From the NCBI RefSeq assembly GCF_006539165.1, contig NZ_BJMM01000031.1, positions 1-64,000 on the forward strand: a stretch of 64,000 bases of DNA. Reading direction: 5' to 3'. This document shows, piece by piece, positions 44,410 through 53,419 of the stretch; within the stretch, counting starts at the first letter, position 1; each line of letters opens with the position of its first letter. Below the pieces are notes generated by a model. It did no database searches. It had not been told where the DNA came from and saw nothing but the letters and a program-made list of their open reading frames with translations. The stretch is from Streptomyces cacaoi (GTDB taxonomy: Bacteria; Actinomycetota; Actinomycetes; Streptomycetales; Streptomycetaceae). A program made the position numbers and the translations under genes.

Positions 44410-45189
44410 TCAACCGGCCGCGGATTCCCCGGTGTTCGCCTCGGCCGCGGCGCGGGCGCGGGACTCGGCGAGCCGGCGGCGCAGCGGGGCGTAGTGGTCG
44501 GCGAGGGCGGCGGACAGCCCGTCGGCGTCACCGGCCCTGGCCGCGTCCACGATGCGCTGATGGGCGGCGACGGTGTCCTGCCCGTCCCCGGGTCCGACGA
44601 CGTTGAGATACGGCGCGACCAGCGCGTACACGTCCCAGAACGCCACCGAGAGCTGCCCGATCAGGGCGTTGCCGGAGGCGCTGACGAAGTGCGCGTGGAA
44701 GGCGCGGTCGGCCTCGACGAAGCCGGCGCCGTCGGCGCCGTCCGCCGCGGCCTGCTCCCGCATCCGCGCGACGAGCACGTCGAGGGTGTCCAGGTACTCC
44801 GCCGAGGCGCCGGCGGCGATCCGCTCCGCGAGGCCGCGCTCGAACAGCTCGCGCGCCTCCAGCAGATCGGCCATGACCCGCATGTCGTCGTCGGCGCCGA
44901 GCATGCCCCGGAACGTCAGCGACTCGACGAGCGCCGCCAGACTGAGGCCGCCGACATAGGTGCCGTGCCCGTGCCGGACCTCGACGATGTCGAGGGCGTG
45001 CAGCGTCTTGACGGCCTCGCGCACGCTGGAGCGGCTGGCGCCGAGCGCCTCGCACAGCGCCGCCTCGGTGGGCAGTGGATCGCCTGGCCGCAGCCGGTTC
45101 TCCAGTATGTAGTGCTTTATCCCCTCGGTGACCTCCTGCCGCAGCAGCTGCCGGCCGGTACGCCCGTCCACCGTCCTCGAACTCCCCAC
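44410..45189 (-). CDS. GntR-family regulator (FCD/FadR subfamily)
   Basis: A 259-aa regulator with an N-terminal winged helix (about 15-80; PLPTEAALCEALGASRSSVREAVKTL) and an FCD ligand domain with metal-binding pattern FHAHFVSASGN and a C-terminal DHYAPLRRR. Members sense organic acids or sugar acids. It lies just upstream of the sialidase promoter on the same strand, so sialidase control is a fair inference. GTG 45189 has GAGG 7-8 nt upstream. Confidence 0.9.
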   Translation of the reverse strand: MGSSRTVDGRTGRQLLRQEVTEGIKHYILENRLRPGDPLPTEAALCEALGASRSSVREAVKTLHALDIVEVRHGHGTYVGGLSLAALVESLTFRGMLGADDDMRVMADLLEARELFERGLAERIAAGASAEYLDTLDVLVARMREQAAADGADGAGFVEADRAFHAHFVSASGNALIGQLSVAFWDVYALVAPYLNVVGPGDGQDTVAAHQRIVDAARAGDADGLSAALADHYAPLRRRLAESRARAAAEANTGESAAG

Positions 45190-45353
45190 CTGGTGACCTC
45201 ACTTCCGCGCCGGGCCGGGGATCCCGACCCGCTTCGGCCCGTGCCGGCCTGTGCCGGCCCCGCCCGGTTCTCCCGACCCCGGCGTCGGACATCGTATGAC
45301 CGGCGCGGGCCCGACGCCGCAGGGCCGACGGCACGGGCCGTATGGTGCGGCAC

Positions 45354-46721
45354 ATGGCACGCACGCGGACAGACGCACAGGCACGGCGGACACCCGCGAC
45401 GGCACGGCGCACGGCGGCGGCGACGGCGGCACTGGCCGTGCTGGCCGGGGCTCCCCTGGCGGGCTGCGGACCGGACGGCGGCGGCACCGCACACGACGGC
45501 GGGACGGCGGGCGACGGCGCGCGCATCCAGGTCGCGCACTCCACCACGACCCGCGCCGACGAGCCGCTCGCCCTCCGCGTCACGGGGCTCCCCGCGCACA
45601 CCACCGTCCGGCTCGACGCCCGCACCCGGGACCGGAACGGGCGCCCGTGGACGGCGCGGCAGGACGCCAGGACCGACGCACACGGCACGGTCCGGCTGGA
45701 CGGTGCGGCGGGCGGCCGGCTGCTGTCGGACATGACGCCGGACGATCCGCACACGCTCAAGCGCGCGAAGGCGGGCCGTACGGTCTCGTTCCATCCGCTG
45801 CCGCCGGGCAGGGAACGCTCCTACGAGGTGCGCCTGGGGGTGACGGCGCGCTCCGGCGCGCACAAGGGCGACCGGCTCGCAAGCCGCACCATCGCCCGGC
45901 AGTGGCTGCCGCGCGGCGCCACCCACCGCAAGCTCACCGTCGGCCACGACGGACTGGCGGGCGATCTGTATCTGCCGCCGCGGGACAGCGGGAAGAGCAG
46001 GGGCGGCGAGAGCGGCGAGAGCAGCCCGAGCGGCGGAAAGAGCGGGAGCGCGGCGGGCAAGGCGCCCGTGCTGGTGTTCGGCGGCTCCGAGGGCGGCAAC
46101 GCCGGAACGTACACGGCGGCGCTGCTGGCCGCGCACGGCCATCCCGCGATGTCCCTGTGCTACTTCCGGTGCGGCCCGGACTCCGGCCGCCCGGACGCCA
46201 TCGACGGCATCGACCTGGACTACTTCACCCGGGCCGCCCGGCTGCTGGCGAAACAGCCGGGCGCCGACCCGCGCAAGCTGGCCGTCATGGGCAACTCGCG
46301 CGGCAGCGAGATCGCCCAACTGCTGGGCCAGCGGCGCCCGTCGGTGGTCCGCGACGTGATCGCCTACGCGCCCTCGTCGAAGGTGATCGGCCCGTACCCG
46401 ACCGGCACCCACGCCTGGTCGGACCACGGCAGGCCGGTGCCGACGGGGACGATCCCGCTGAACCGGGTACGCGGCGAGGTCTTCACCGTGGCCGGCGGCA
46501 ACGACCGGATGTGGGGCTCGGCGGACTCCGCGTCCTCGATGGCGTCCCGCGGCGCACAGCGGCGGGTCTACCCGGACGCGGGCCACCATGTGAACTGGTT
46601 CCCCTACGGCCAGCCCGCCCAGGAGACCGGCCGGGACGGGAACCGCGTCCGCACCTCGGTCGCCGACCAGCGTGCCCGCGCCGACTCCTGGCCCCGCATC
46701 CTGAAGCTCCTGGACCGCTGA
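45354..46721 (+). CDS. BAAT/acyl-CoA thioesterase-family lipoprotein
   Basis: A 455-aa exported protein. A twin-Arg-like basic N-terminus leads to lipobox PLAGC near residue 38. A beta-sandwich like the acyl-CoA thioester hydrolase/BAAT N-terminal domain (about 55-210) is followed by a BAAT_C alpha/beta hydrolase with nucleophile GNSRGSE (near 312), acid GGNDRMWGS (near 381) and His in AGHHVNW (near 409). Ser at the elbow, not the Cys of true BAAT, implies hydrolase. ATG 45354 has a -10-like TATGGT (45341-45346) 7 nt upstream and no ribosome site; ATG 45342 overlaps that box. Substrate unknown. Confidence 0.82.
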   Translation: MARTRTDAQARRTPATARRTAAATAALAVLAGAPLAGCGPDGGGTAHDGGTAGDGARIQVAHSTTTRADEPLALRVTGLPAHTTVRLDARTRDRNGRPWTARQDARTDAHGTVRLDGAAGGRLLSDMTPDDPHTLKRAKAGRTVSFHPLPPGRERSYEVRLGVTARSGAHKGDRLASRTIARQWLPRGATHRKLTVGHDGLAGDLYLPPRDSGKSRGGESGESSPSGGKSGSAAGKAPVLVFGGSEGGNAGTYTAALLAAHGHPAMSLCYFRCGPDSGRPDAIDGIDLDYFTRAARLLAKQPGADPRKLAVMGNSRGSEIAQLLGQRRPSVVRDVIAYAPSSKVIGPYPTGTHAWSDHGRPVPTGTIPLNRVRGEVFTVAGGNDRMWGSADSASSMASRGAQRRVYPDAGHHVNWFPYGQPAQETGRDGNRVRTSVADQRARADSWPRILKLLDR

Positions 46722-46804
46722 CCCGGGCCGCGCCGGTACCGACCGACCGCGCCGGTACCGACCGGCCGGGCCGCCCCACCGCCGACAGCCCCGCCCCGCC
46801 CCGG

Positions 46805-48916
46805 TCAGCCGTCCCGCCGGGGCCGGTCCCCGTGCCGTCGGGTCCACCAGACGGCCTCGCCCCGGGTGAGGCCGGGCAGTCGGCGTCCGGCGGTGCGGGT
46901 GTTGCGGGCCGGGAGCGTGCCGGTCAGCAGCCGCAGCGGGCCGGCGTCCGGGCCGGCGGGCGGCTCGGTGATCTCCTCGGGCTCGGCCTCCAGCGCACCC
47001 AGACAGGCCAGGACCGCGGGCAGGGTGTCCTCGGGGATCTCCAACTCGAAGGCGTCGTACGGCTCGTGCACCACCGTGCCGGCCTGCTCCAGCGCGCGGG
47101 CGAGCACCAGGGCCGACACGGCGCGGAAGTCCCCGGCCGTGCTGACGGGCCCGCCGAACCCGGAGCGGGTCAGGGTGACGACGCAGTCGGTGACGGCCCA
47201 GCCGTGCGGCCCGCGGCGCAGCCCCGCGCGCACGCCGTCCTCGACGGCCTGGTGGAACGCCCTCGGCAGCGCGCCCCGTTCGGTCTCGGCCCGGAACGTG
47301 ACGCCGCTGTCCCGCTCCCCCGGCTCGACCCGCAGCCCGACGGTGGCCCAGTACCCGGCGGCGCAGGGGGTGTTGCGGCCGGTGGCGCCCATCGCCTCGG
47401 CCGCCTCGCCGGTTCCGGCGGGCCGCTCCACACAGACGGTCCGGCCGGGCTCGAACACCGCCTCGACGCCGAACTCGGCGGCGAGCGTCTCGGCGACGAC
47501 CTCGCCGTGCACCTCGCCGTTGAGCAGGACGGAGGTGGAGCCGTCCGGTTCGACGCCGGTCCCGAGCAGCGGATCCTGCTCGGCGAGGGCACGCAGCGCG
47601 GCGTGCAGCCGGCCCGCGTCGCGCGGGTCGTTCGGCCGGACGACCGTGCGGAGCGTCGGCGCCGCCAGCCGGGGCCGGGCACGCGCCGGGGCGCCGGACC
47701 GTCGGACGCCGTACGGGTCGCCGAGTTCGTCACCGACCCGGACCTCGCGCAGCCCCCGGACACGGGCGATGCCGCCGGCCGTGAGCCGGCCGGCGGGCGG
47801 CGTGCCGGGCGGTGCGACGACGTCGAGGGCCGTCAGCCGCCCGGAGTGGGTCTCCCGGGTGCCGTCGGGCAGCGTGCGGTGCAGGGTCAGCGCGGCGCGG
47901 GCCCGTACCTCGCCCTCGTACAGGCGCAGTTGGGCGGTCTTGCGGCCGTCGGCGTCCCGGTCGAGCGCGAAGACGACGCCGTGCGGCCCGGTGCCGTCGG
48001 GCGGCGGCGCCGCGCCGGGCAGCAGGGTCGTGACGCCGTCGAGCAGCGCGTCGACGCCGGCGCCGCTCAGGGCCGACCCGGCGTAGACGGGGTGGGCGCT
48101 GCCGTCGGCGGTGTGCGCGGCCAGCGCCGCGGCCAGTTCGCCGGGTGTCGGCGGCGGCCCGTCCAGGACGCGGGCGAGCAGCTCGTCGTCCGCCCCGGCG
48201 AGCGCCTCCGCGACCCGGGCGGCGGCCTCGGGCTCGTCCAGCCGTTCCGGCAGCACCCGCACGCCCCGGCCCCCGAGGCCCTCGGTACGGCTGAGGGGCA
48301 CCGGGCACGGGGCGAGCCTGCGGCGGATGTCGGCGAGCAGCCCCTCGTACCGGGCGCCGGGCCGGTCGGCCTTGTTGACGAACACCAGCGTGGGCAGCCG
48401 CATGTCGCGCAGCGTCCGCATCAGCAGCCGTGTCTGCGGCTGCACGCCCTCCACGGCGGAGAGCACGAGCACGGCGCCGTCGAGCACGGCGAGGGCGCGT
48501 TCGACCTCGGCGAGGAAGTCGGCGTGGCCGGGGGTGTCGATCAGGTTGAACTGCCGCCCGCCCACGGCGAACGAGGCGACGCCGGTGCGCACGGTGATGC
48601 CGCGCCGGCGTTCGATGGCGCCGCTGTCGGTGCGGGTGCTGCCCGCGTCGACACGGCCGGGCGCGGCGATCGCGCCCGCCTCGTACAGGAGCCGTTCGGT
48701 CAGGCTGGTCTTGCCCGCGTCGACGTGTGCGAGGACACCGAAGTTGAGGGTGCGGGGCGGTGCGGGAGCGGGCCCGGGGCCGTCACAGGTGGCGGGGCCG
48801 GTGGTGGCGGTGCACTCAGTGTGTGCGGTGTGTGCGGCGTGATCGGTGTGTTCGGCGTGATCGGCGTGCTCAGTGTGTTCGGTGTGCTCGGTGGTGGCGC
48901 GGTGCGGGGTGCGCAT
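46805..48916 (-). CDS. TetM/OtrA-like ribosomal protection GTPase with His-rich start
   Basis: A 703-aa translational GTPase resembling EF-G and tetracycline-resistance ribosomal protection proteins. G1 is AHVDAGKTS (near 63), G3 DTPGHADF and G4 VNKADRP. The domain-IV loop reads FGGPVSTAGDFR, close to the YSPVSTPADFR loop that displaces tetracycline, but its Tyr-Ser is changed. Residues 5-35 are an unusual HTEHTEHADH-type repeat. ATG 48916 has GAGGA about 11 nt upstream. Drug resistance is not assured: many Streptomyces carry such paralogues without it. Confidence 0.85.
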   Translation of the reverse strand: MRTPHRATTEHTEHTEHADHAEHTDHAAHTAHTECTATTGPATCDGPGPAPAPPRTLNFGVLAHVDAGKTSLTERLLYEAGAIAAPGRVDAGSTRTDSGAIERRRGITVRTGVASFAVGGRQFNLIDTPGHADFLAEVERALAVLDGAVLVLSAVEGVQPQTRLLMRTLRDMRLPTLVFVNKADRPGARYEGLLADIRRRLAPCPVPLSRTEGLGGRGVRVLPERLDEPEAAARVAEALAGADDELLARVLDGPPPTPGELAAALAAHTADGSAHPVYAGSALSGAGVDALLDGVTTLLPGAAPPPDGTGPHGVVFALDRDADGRKTAQLRLYEGEVRARAALTLHRTLPDGTRETHSGRLTALDVVAPPGTPPAGRLTAGGIARVRGLREVRVGDELGDPYGVRRSGAPARARPRLAAPTLRTVVRPNDPRDAGRLHAALRALAEQDPLLGTGVEPDGSTSVLLNGEVHGEVVAETLAAEFGVEAVFEPGRTVCVERPAGTGEAAEAMGATGRNTPCAAGYWATVGLRVEPGERDSGVTFRAETERGALPRAFHQAVEDGVRAGLRRGPHGWAVTDCVVTLTRSGFGGPVSTAGDFRAVSALVLARALEQAGTVVHEPYDAFELEIPEDTLPAVLACLGALEAEPEEITEPPAGPDAGPLRLLTGTLPARNTRTAGRRLPGLTRGEAVWWTRRHGDRPRRDG

Positions 48917-49100
48917 GGGTGCGGTCGTCCTCGAAAGCCGTTGTCCGGTAAGGGAACTGGGGGTTTTCGAGAACTCGCCGCATCACTGGTCCTTCCGCGC
49001 TTCCGACAGGTCGCCGCCATCCTCACACCGGGCGACCGCCGTTGCGCAACCGGATTTTTCCGGACCGGGCGCGGGGCCGGGAGGGGCCCGGGGCCGGTGG

Positions 49101-50489
49101 TCAGGTCTGCTTCGAGGCGAGCTGGACGACGGTGACGTCGGACTCCGCGCCGACCCGGACGGGCGGGCCCCACGCCCCCGCGCCCCGGCTGACGTACAGC
49201 TGGGTGTCCCCGTACCGCTCCAGACCGGCCACGGTGGGGTTCGCCAGCGCGGCCAGATAGGGGCCGGGCCACAGCTGGCCGCCGTGGGTGTGCCCGGACA
49301 GCTGGAGGTCGACGCCGTGGTCGACGGCCTCGTGCACCATCACCGGCTGGTGCGCCAGCAGCACCGCTGCGCGCGCCGGGTCCCGGCCCGCGAGCGCCTT
49401 GCCGTAGTCGGGGCCCTCGCCCTGCTCCTCGCCCTGGATGTCGTTGACCCCGGCGAGATCGAAGCCGGGCAGCTCCCGCCGGGCGTTCTCCAGCGGGTGC
49501 ACACCGAGTTCGCGCACGTGGTCGACCCAGGCGTGCGCGTCGCCGAAGTACTCGTGGTTGCCGGTGACGAAGAACGCGCCGTCCCTGGCGCGGAGTTCAC
49601 GCAGCGGTTCGGCGGCCGGGCCGAGATCGGCGACGGTGCCGTCCACGAGGTCGCCGACGATCGCGACGAGATCGGGCTGCGCGCTGTTGACCGTGTCCAC
49701 GATCCGCCGGGTGTGCGCCCGGCCCAGCACGGGCCCGAGGTGGATGTCGCTGACGACGGCGATGCGGTATCCGTGCGCCCGCCGCCCGAGCTTGGCCAGC
49801 GGCACCGTCACCCGTTTGAGGGTGGGTCCGTCGAGGACGCCGTACGCTCCCACCGCCGTCGTCCCCAGCCCGGCCACGGCGGTGGAGACGGCCAGCGTCC
49901 GGGCCAGGAACACCCGCCGACTGGGCACCGCCTCCGCCACCCGTCCCCCCGGCACCGCCTCACCGGCCGCCGCCTCGGACGCCCCGGCCGTCGGCCCGGA
50001 CGCCCCGGCAGCCGCTTCGGAAGCCCCGGCCGTCGGCTCGGAAGCCCCGCTCGCCGCCGCTGTCCCCGCCGTGGCCGCCGTCGCCGCCGTGGCCGCTGCC
50101 GTCACCGTGCCCGCCGTCACCGTGCCCGCCGTCGGCGTCCCGCTGCCGGGCCCGGCCGTCCGGGCCGCTCCCCACGGCGTGCGCCGCAGCACGAACCGCA
50201 GGGCCTCCCCCGCGAGCAGCGCCAGCGTCAGATAGAGCAGGCAGGCCAGCCACAGATAGCCGGGCCAGGCCACGATCCGCTGGAGGGTGAAGGGCGCGCC
50301 GGAGCGGCTGGTGACCAGCGTCGCGACGGTCGTCAGCGGCAGCAGGACGGTGAGCGCCGTGCCCAGGCGCCGCCACCAACCGCCGGGTGCCGAGACGTCG
50401 CGGACGAGCCTCCGCCACAGATACCGGTGCACCACCGCCAGCGCCGCCAGCGCGAGCACCCCGGCCAGCGCGACCACCACGGCTGTCAT
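49101..50489 (-). CDS. Membrane-anchored metallophosphoesterase
   Basis: A 462-aa protein of the YkuE/calcineurin type. Three N-terminal membrane segments (about 1-100) precede an Ala/Thr/Gly repeat linker (about 110-165, ASGASEPTAGASEAAAG). A twin-Arg-like SRRVFLARTLAVS with a further hydrophobic segment follows. The catalytic domain has SDIHLG (near 246), GDLVDG, GNHE and SGHTHGGQLWP. ATG 50489 has GGAGG 6 nt upstream. Known relatives act on phospholipids or UDP-linked lipids; the substrate here is unknown. Confidence 0.9.
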   Translation of the reverse strand: MTAVVVALAGVLALAALAVVHRYLWRRLVRDVSAPGGWWRRLGTALTVLLPLTTVATLVTSRSGAPFTLQRIVAWPGYLWLACLLYLTLALLAGEALRFVLRRTPWGAARTAGPGSGTPTAGTVTAGTVTAAATAATAATAGTAAASGASEPTAGASEAAAGASGPTAGASEAAAGEAVPGGRVAEAVPSRRVFLARTLAVSTAVAGLGTTAVGAYGVLDGPTLKRVTVPLAKLGRRAHGYRIAVVSDIHLGPVLGRAHTRRIVDTVNSAQPDLVAIVGDLVDGTVADLGPAAEPLRELRARDGAFFVTGNHEYFGDAHAWVDHVRELGVHPLENARRELPGFDLAGVNDIQGEEQGEGPDYGKALAGRDPARAAVLLAHQPVMVHEAVDHGVDLQLSGHTHGGQLWPGPYLAALANPTVAGLERYGDTQLYVSRGAGAWGPPVRVGAESDVTVVQLASKQT

Positions 50490-50537
50490 CCGTTCCTCCC
50501 CCTCGCCTTCCCCGCTCTTCCGCCCCCCCGGGGGGGC

Positions 50538-50843
50538 CTAGCCGCGCCGCAGGGCCCGCAGGCCGCGCAGTCCGATCACGCCGATGGCCGTGCCCAGCAG
50601 GAACGAGGCGATGGCGAGCAGCAGATGGACCCAGAAGTACGCGGTGGGGCTGCCCGCGTCGTCGAACGCCAGCCCGCTGCCGTCCTTCCAGAGGTTCTTG
50701 ACGAAGGTGATCCAGATGAACCAGGACCACACGCCGAAGGCCAGCAGGAACCAGGAGAGGGGCTTCGAGAGCACCATGCCCCGGGGCCGGGCCGGTGCCG
50801 CGGCCGGGGCGGAGTCCGGTCCGGAGGTGTCGGTGTCGTGCAT
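50538..50843 (-). CDS. SCO4848-family membrane protein
   Basis: A small membrane protein, 101 aa from ATG 50843, with two transmembrane helices (SWFLLAFGVWSWFIWITFV and a C-terminal LLLAIASFLLGTAIGVIG). A shorter start at ATG 50777 (MVLSKPLSW) matches the conserved part better, and neither has an ideal ribosome site. Conserved next to the carboxypeptidase gene in Streptomyces; function unknown. Confidence 0.85.
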   Translation of the reverse strand: MHDTDTSGPDSAPAAAPARPRGMVLSKPLSWFLLAFGVWSWFIWITFVKNLWKDGSGLAFDDAGSPTAYFWVHLLLAIASFLLGTAIGVIGLRGLRALRRG

Positions 50844-51084
50844 GCCCTCAGTGTCGCTCCTCGCCCCGGCGGACCCGGCGCCGGGTACCCGTCGCACGGG
50901 CCGGAGGCAGGAGGGAGGCGCGGCCGGTGGCACGGGGACGGGTACGGTGCGTGCACGAGTGGACACGGGCCCGCCACCCGGCCTCCCCCAGGTGGGGCGC
51001 GTGTCCCCTGGGTGGGCGTGAGAGGGGCCACGAGTGGACGGACTCGGCGTCCAACTGTCCGGGCGGGGCCTGTACGTTCGCAGG

Positions 51085-52476
51085 GTGCCCAATTCTTCGT
51101 ATTGTTCAGACCGCAGCCGGCGATCCCGTCGCGCCGGTGTTCTCGGCGGCCTCTGCTCGGCCGCGCTCGCCCTTTCACTGATCGTCGCACCCGGCGCGCA
51201 CGCCGATGAGGCCCCCGGGGACCAGGGGGACCACAGCAGCGGCCAGGACCGCCGGACAGGCCAGGACGGCCAGGACAGCCGGGACAGCCCGGGTTCCGCG
51301 CAGAACAGCGACCGCAAGGAAGCCGCCGGGGAGCCCAGGCCGCCGGCGCAGATGTCCACGGTGGGCGGCACCCGGCTGGGCCGCCCCGGTACCCAGGTGC
51401 AGCCGAAGGCCGGGGCGCCGAAGCTGCCCAAGAAGGTCAGCGCCCGCTCCTGGATCGTCTCCGACGCGGAGACCGGCGAGGTGCTGGCCTCGCACAACGC
51501 GCACTGGAAGCTCGCCCCCGCCAGCACGTTGAAGATGCTGTTCGCCGACACGGTGCTGCCCAAGCTGCCCAAGGAGCGCAAGCACAAGGTGGAGCCGTCC
51601 GACCTGGCGGGCATCGGCGAGGGCAGCAGCCTCGTCGGGGTCAAGGAGGGCGAGACGTACTCCGTGCACGATCTGTGGCTCGGGGTCTTCCTGCGGTCGG
51701 GCAACGACGCGGTGCACGTGCTCTCGGCGCTCAACGGCGGCGTGGACAAGACCGTCGCCGAGATGAACAAGAAGGCACGCACGCTGCACGCCCGGGACAC
51801 CAAGGTCGTCAGCCCGGACGGCTACGACCACAAGGGCCAGGTCTCCTCGGCCTACGACCTGTCGCTGTTCGCCCGCGCCGGGATGCAGAACCCCGACTTC
51901 CGCGACTACGCGGCAACGGCCACCGCCAAGTTCCCCGGCGCCACCGAGAAGAAGAAGGACGGCAAGGGCACCCGGCGGGAGAGCTTCGAGATCCAGAACA
52001 CCAACCGGCTGCTGACCGGCGCCGACGGTGTGGACCCCTATCCGGGCATCGCGGGGGTGAAGAACGGGTCGACGACGAACGCGGGCACGACGTTCACCGG
52101 CGTCGCCCAGCGCGGTGACCGGGTGCTGCTGGTGACGGTCATGCACCCGGGCGCCGAGGAGCCGCACGCGGTCTACCGGGAGACGGCACGGCTCCTCGAC
52201 TGGGGCTTCTCCGCTGCCGACAAGGTGACCCCGGTGGGTGCGCTGGCCGCGCCCGGCCAGGGCACCGACAGCGGCACGGGCGCGCCGCACGGCAAGACGG
52301 CGCAGGCGGGCGGCGCGGCGGACGCACGGGCCGCGGCACAGTCCGACAAGCCGTCCGGCGGCGCCGGCACCGCGCTGGGCATCACCGCCGGTGTTCTGGT
52401 GCTGCTGGCCCTGGTGGCGTACGGGGTGCACCGCCGCTGGCCGCTTCCGGAGCTGGCCCGGCGTCGTCGCCGATGA
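51085..52476 (+). CDS. D-alanyl-D-alanine carboxypeptidase (PBP5-type)
   Basis: A 463-aa peptidoglycan-trimming enzyme. Signal peptide near 20-45 (AALALSLIVAPGAHA), a charged Asp/Gln/Gly linker, then the S11 domain with SxxK in PASTLKML (near 145), SxN in SGND (near 205) and K-N-G in VKNGSTTNAG (near 325) in place of KTG. A C-terminal membrane anchor (ITAGVLVLLALVAYGV) precedes a basic tail. GTG 51085 has a -10-like TACGTT (51073-51078) 6 nt upstream, so it is probably leaderless. Its 3' end overlaps the convergent YihY gene by 95 nt. Confidence 0.92.
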   Translation: MPNSSYCSDRSRRSRRAGVLGGLCSAALALSLIVAPGAHADEAPGDQGDHSSGQDRRTGQDGQDSRDSPGSAQNSDRKEAAGEPRPPAQMSTVGGTRLGRPGTQVQPKAGAPKLPKKVSARSWIVSDAETGEVLASHNAHWKLAPASTLKMLFADTVLPKLPKERKHKVEPSDLAGIGEGSSLVGVKEGETYSVHDLWLGVFLRSGNDAVHVLSALNGGVDKTVAEMNKKARTLHARDTKVVSPDGYDHKGQVSSAYDLSLFARAGMQNPDFRDYAATATAKFPGATEKKKDGKGTRRESFEIQNTNRLLTGADGVDPYPGIAGVKNGSTTNAGTTFTGVAQRGDRVLLVTVMHPGAEEPHAVYRETARLLDWGFSAADKVTPVGALAAPGQGTDSGTGAPHGKTAQAGGAADARAAAQSDKPSGGAGTALGITAGVLVLLALVAYGVHRRWPLPELARRRRR

Positions 52477-53359
52477 GTTCCTTGACGGGACGTTCGTCCT
52501 GGCCCCCGCCGGGTGCGGGGGCCGTGGCGGTCCAGGCCGCGCACCACAGCAGCAGCTTGGCCATGAAGCTGATCCAGATCAGCAGGGCGATGGGCACACC
52601 GAAGGCGCCGTAGACGTTCTTGGCGGCGACGCCCTGGAGGTAGCCGCCGAGCAGCAGCTTCAGCGCCTCGAACCCGATCGCGCCCTGGAGGGCGGCGGCG
52701 AGGGTCGCCCGGTGCGGCGGGCGCACCCGCGGCAGCAGCGTCAGGACGTACCACAGCAGCAGGAAGTCGGCGGCGGCTCCGGCCGCGTACCCGGCGACCC
52801 GCAGCAGGACGGTGCCGATGCCGCCCTCCACCAGGCCCAGGTGCTCGGCCGTCCACCGCACGGCCGTCAGCGCGAAGGCCGAGCCGCCGAAGGAGACCAG
52901 GCCCGCCAGGCCGAGGCCGAGCAGGATCACCAGGTCGGTGGCCATGCGCAGGAAGACGTTGCCCGGGTCCTCCTCCAGGTCCCACACGGCGCGCAGCGTC
53001 TCGCGCAGGGTGCCGACCCAGCCGACGCCGGTGAACAGCAGCAGCGCACCGGCGACGAGGCCCACGGTCCCGGCGTGCTCGACCAGGGAGCGCAGCTCCA
53101 GCTGGTCGGAGATGCCCGGGACCTGCTCGGCGAGGGTGTCCTGGAGGCGGCGCATCTGGTCCGCCGACAGCAGTGCGGCACCGGCCGCGGCGCCCACCGC
53201 GATCATCGGGAAGAGCGCGAGGAAGCTGGTGAACGTCAGGCTCGCCGCGAGCCTCGACCACTTCCTCTCGGTCAGGTGTTCATAGACGCGCCAGACGCGG
53301 GTCGTGAGGAACCACGTCACCGCCGGCCCCACGACCGGCAGTCCTTTCAGCCACTCCAT
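52382..53359 (-). CDS. YihY/BrkB-family inner membrane protein
   Basis: A 325-aa protein with about six transmembrane helices and the family opening WSRLAASLTFTSFLALFPMIAV. C-terminal residues after 285 are Pro/Gly-rich. ATG 53359 has GGGAAGGGGG about 6 nt upstream. Long thought to be RNase BN, the family is now known only as a membrane protein of unclear role. Its last 95 nt run antisense to the end of the carboxypeptidase gene. Confidence 0.9.
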   Translation of the reverse strand: MEWLKGLPVVGPAVTWFLTTRVWRVYEHLTERKWSRLAASLTFTSFLALFPMIAVGAAAGAALLSADQMRRLQDTLAEQVPGISDQLELRSLVEHAGTVGLVAGALLLFTGVGWVGTLRETLRAVWDLEEDPGNVFLRMATDLVILLGLGLAGLVSFGGSAFALTAVRWTAEHLGLVEGGIGTVLLRVAGYAAGAAADFLLLWYVLTLLPRVRPPHRATLAAALQGAIGFEALKLLLGGYLQGVAAKNVYGAFGVPIALLIWISFMAKLLLWCAAWTATAPAPGGGQDERPVKELIGDDAGPAPEAASGGAPRTPPGPAAPEHRR

Positions 53360-53419
53360 GCGTACCCCCTTCCCCACCGGCACCCTCGCAGTACCAGCGG
53401 GGACGGAGCCGGAGCGGGA

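Noticed and set aside
46805..48916. Confident call as a tetracycline resistance gene
   Set aside because: The key domain-IV loop differs and such GTPase paralogues are widespread in Streptomyces, so I kept the neutral family name.
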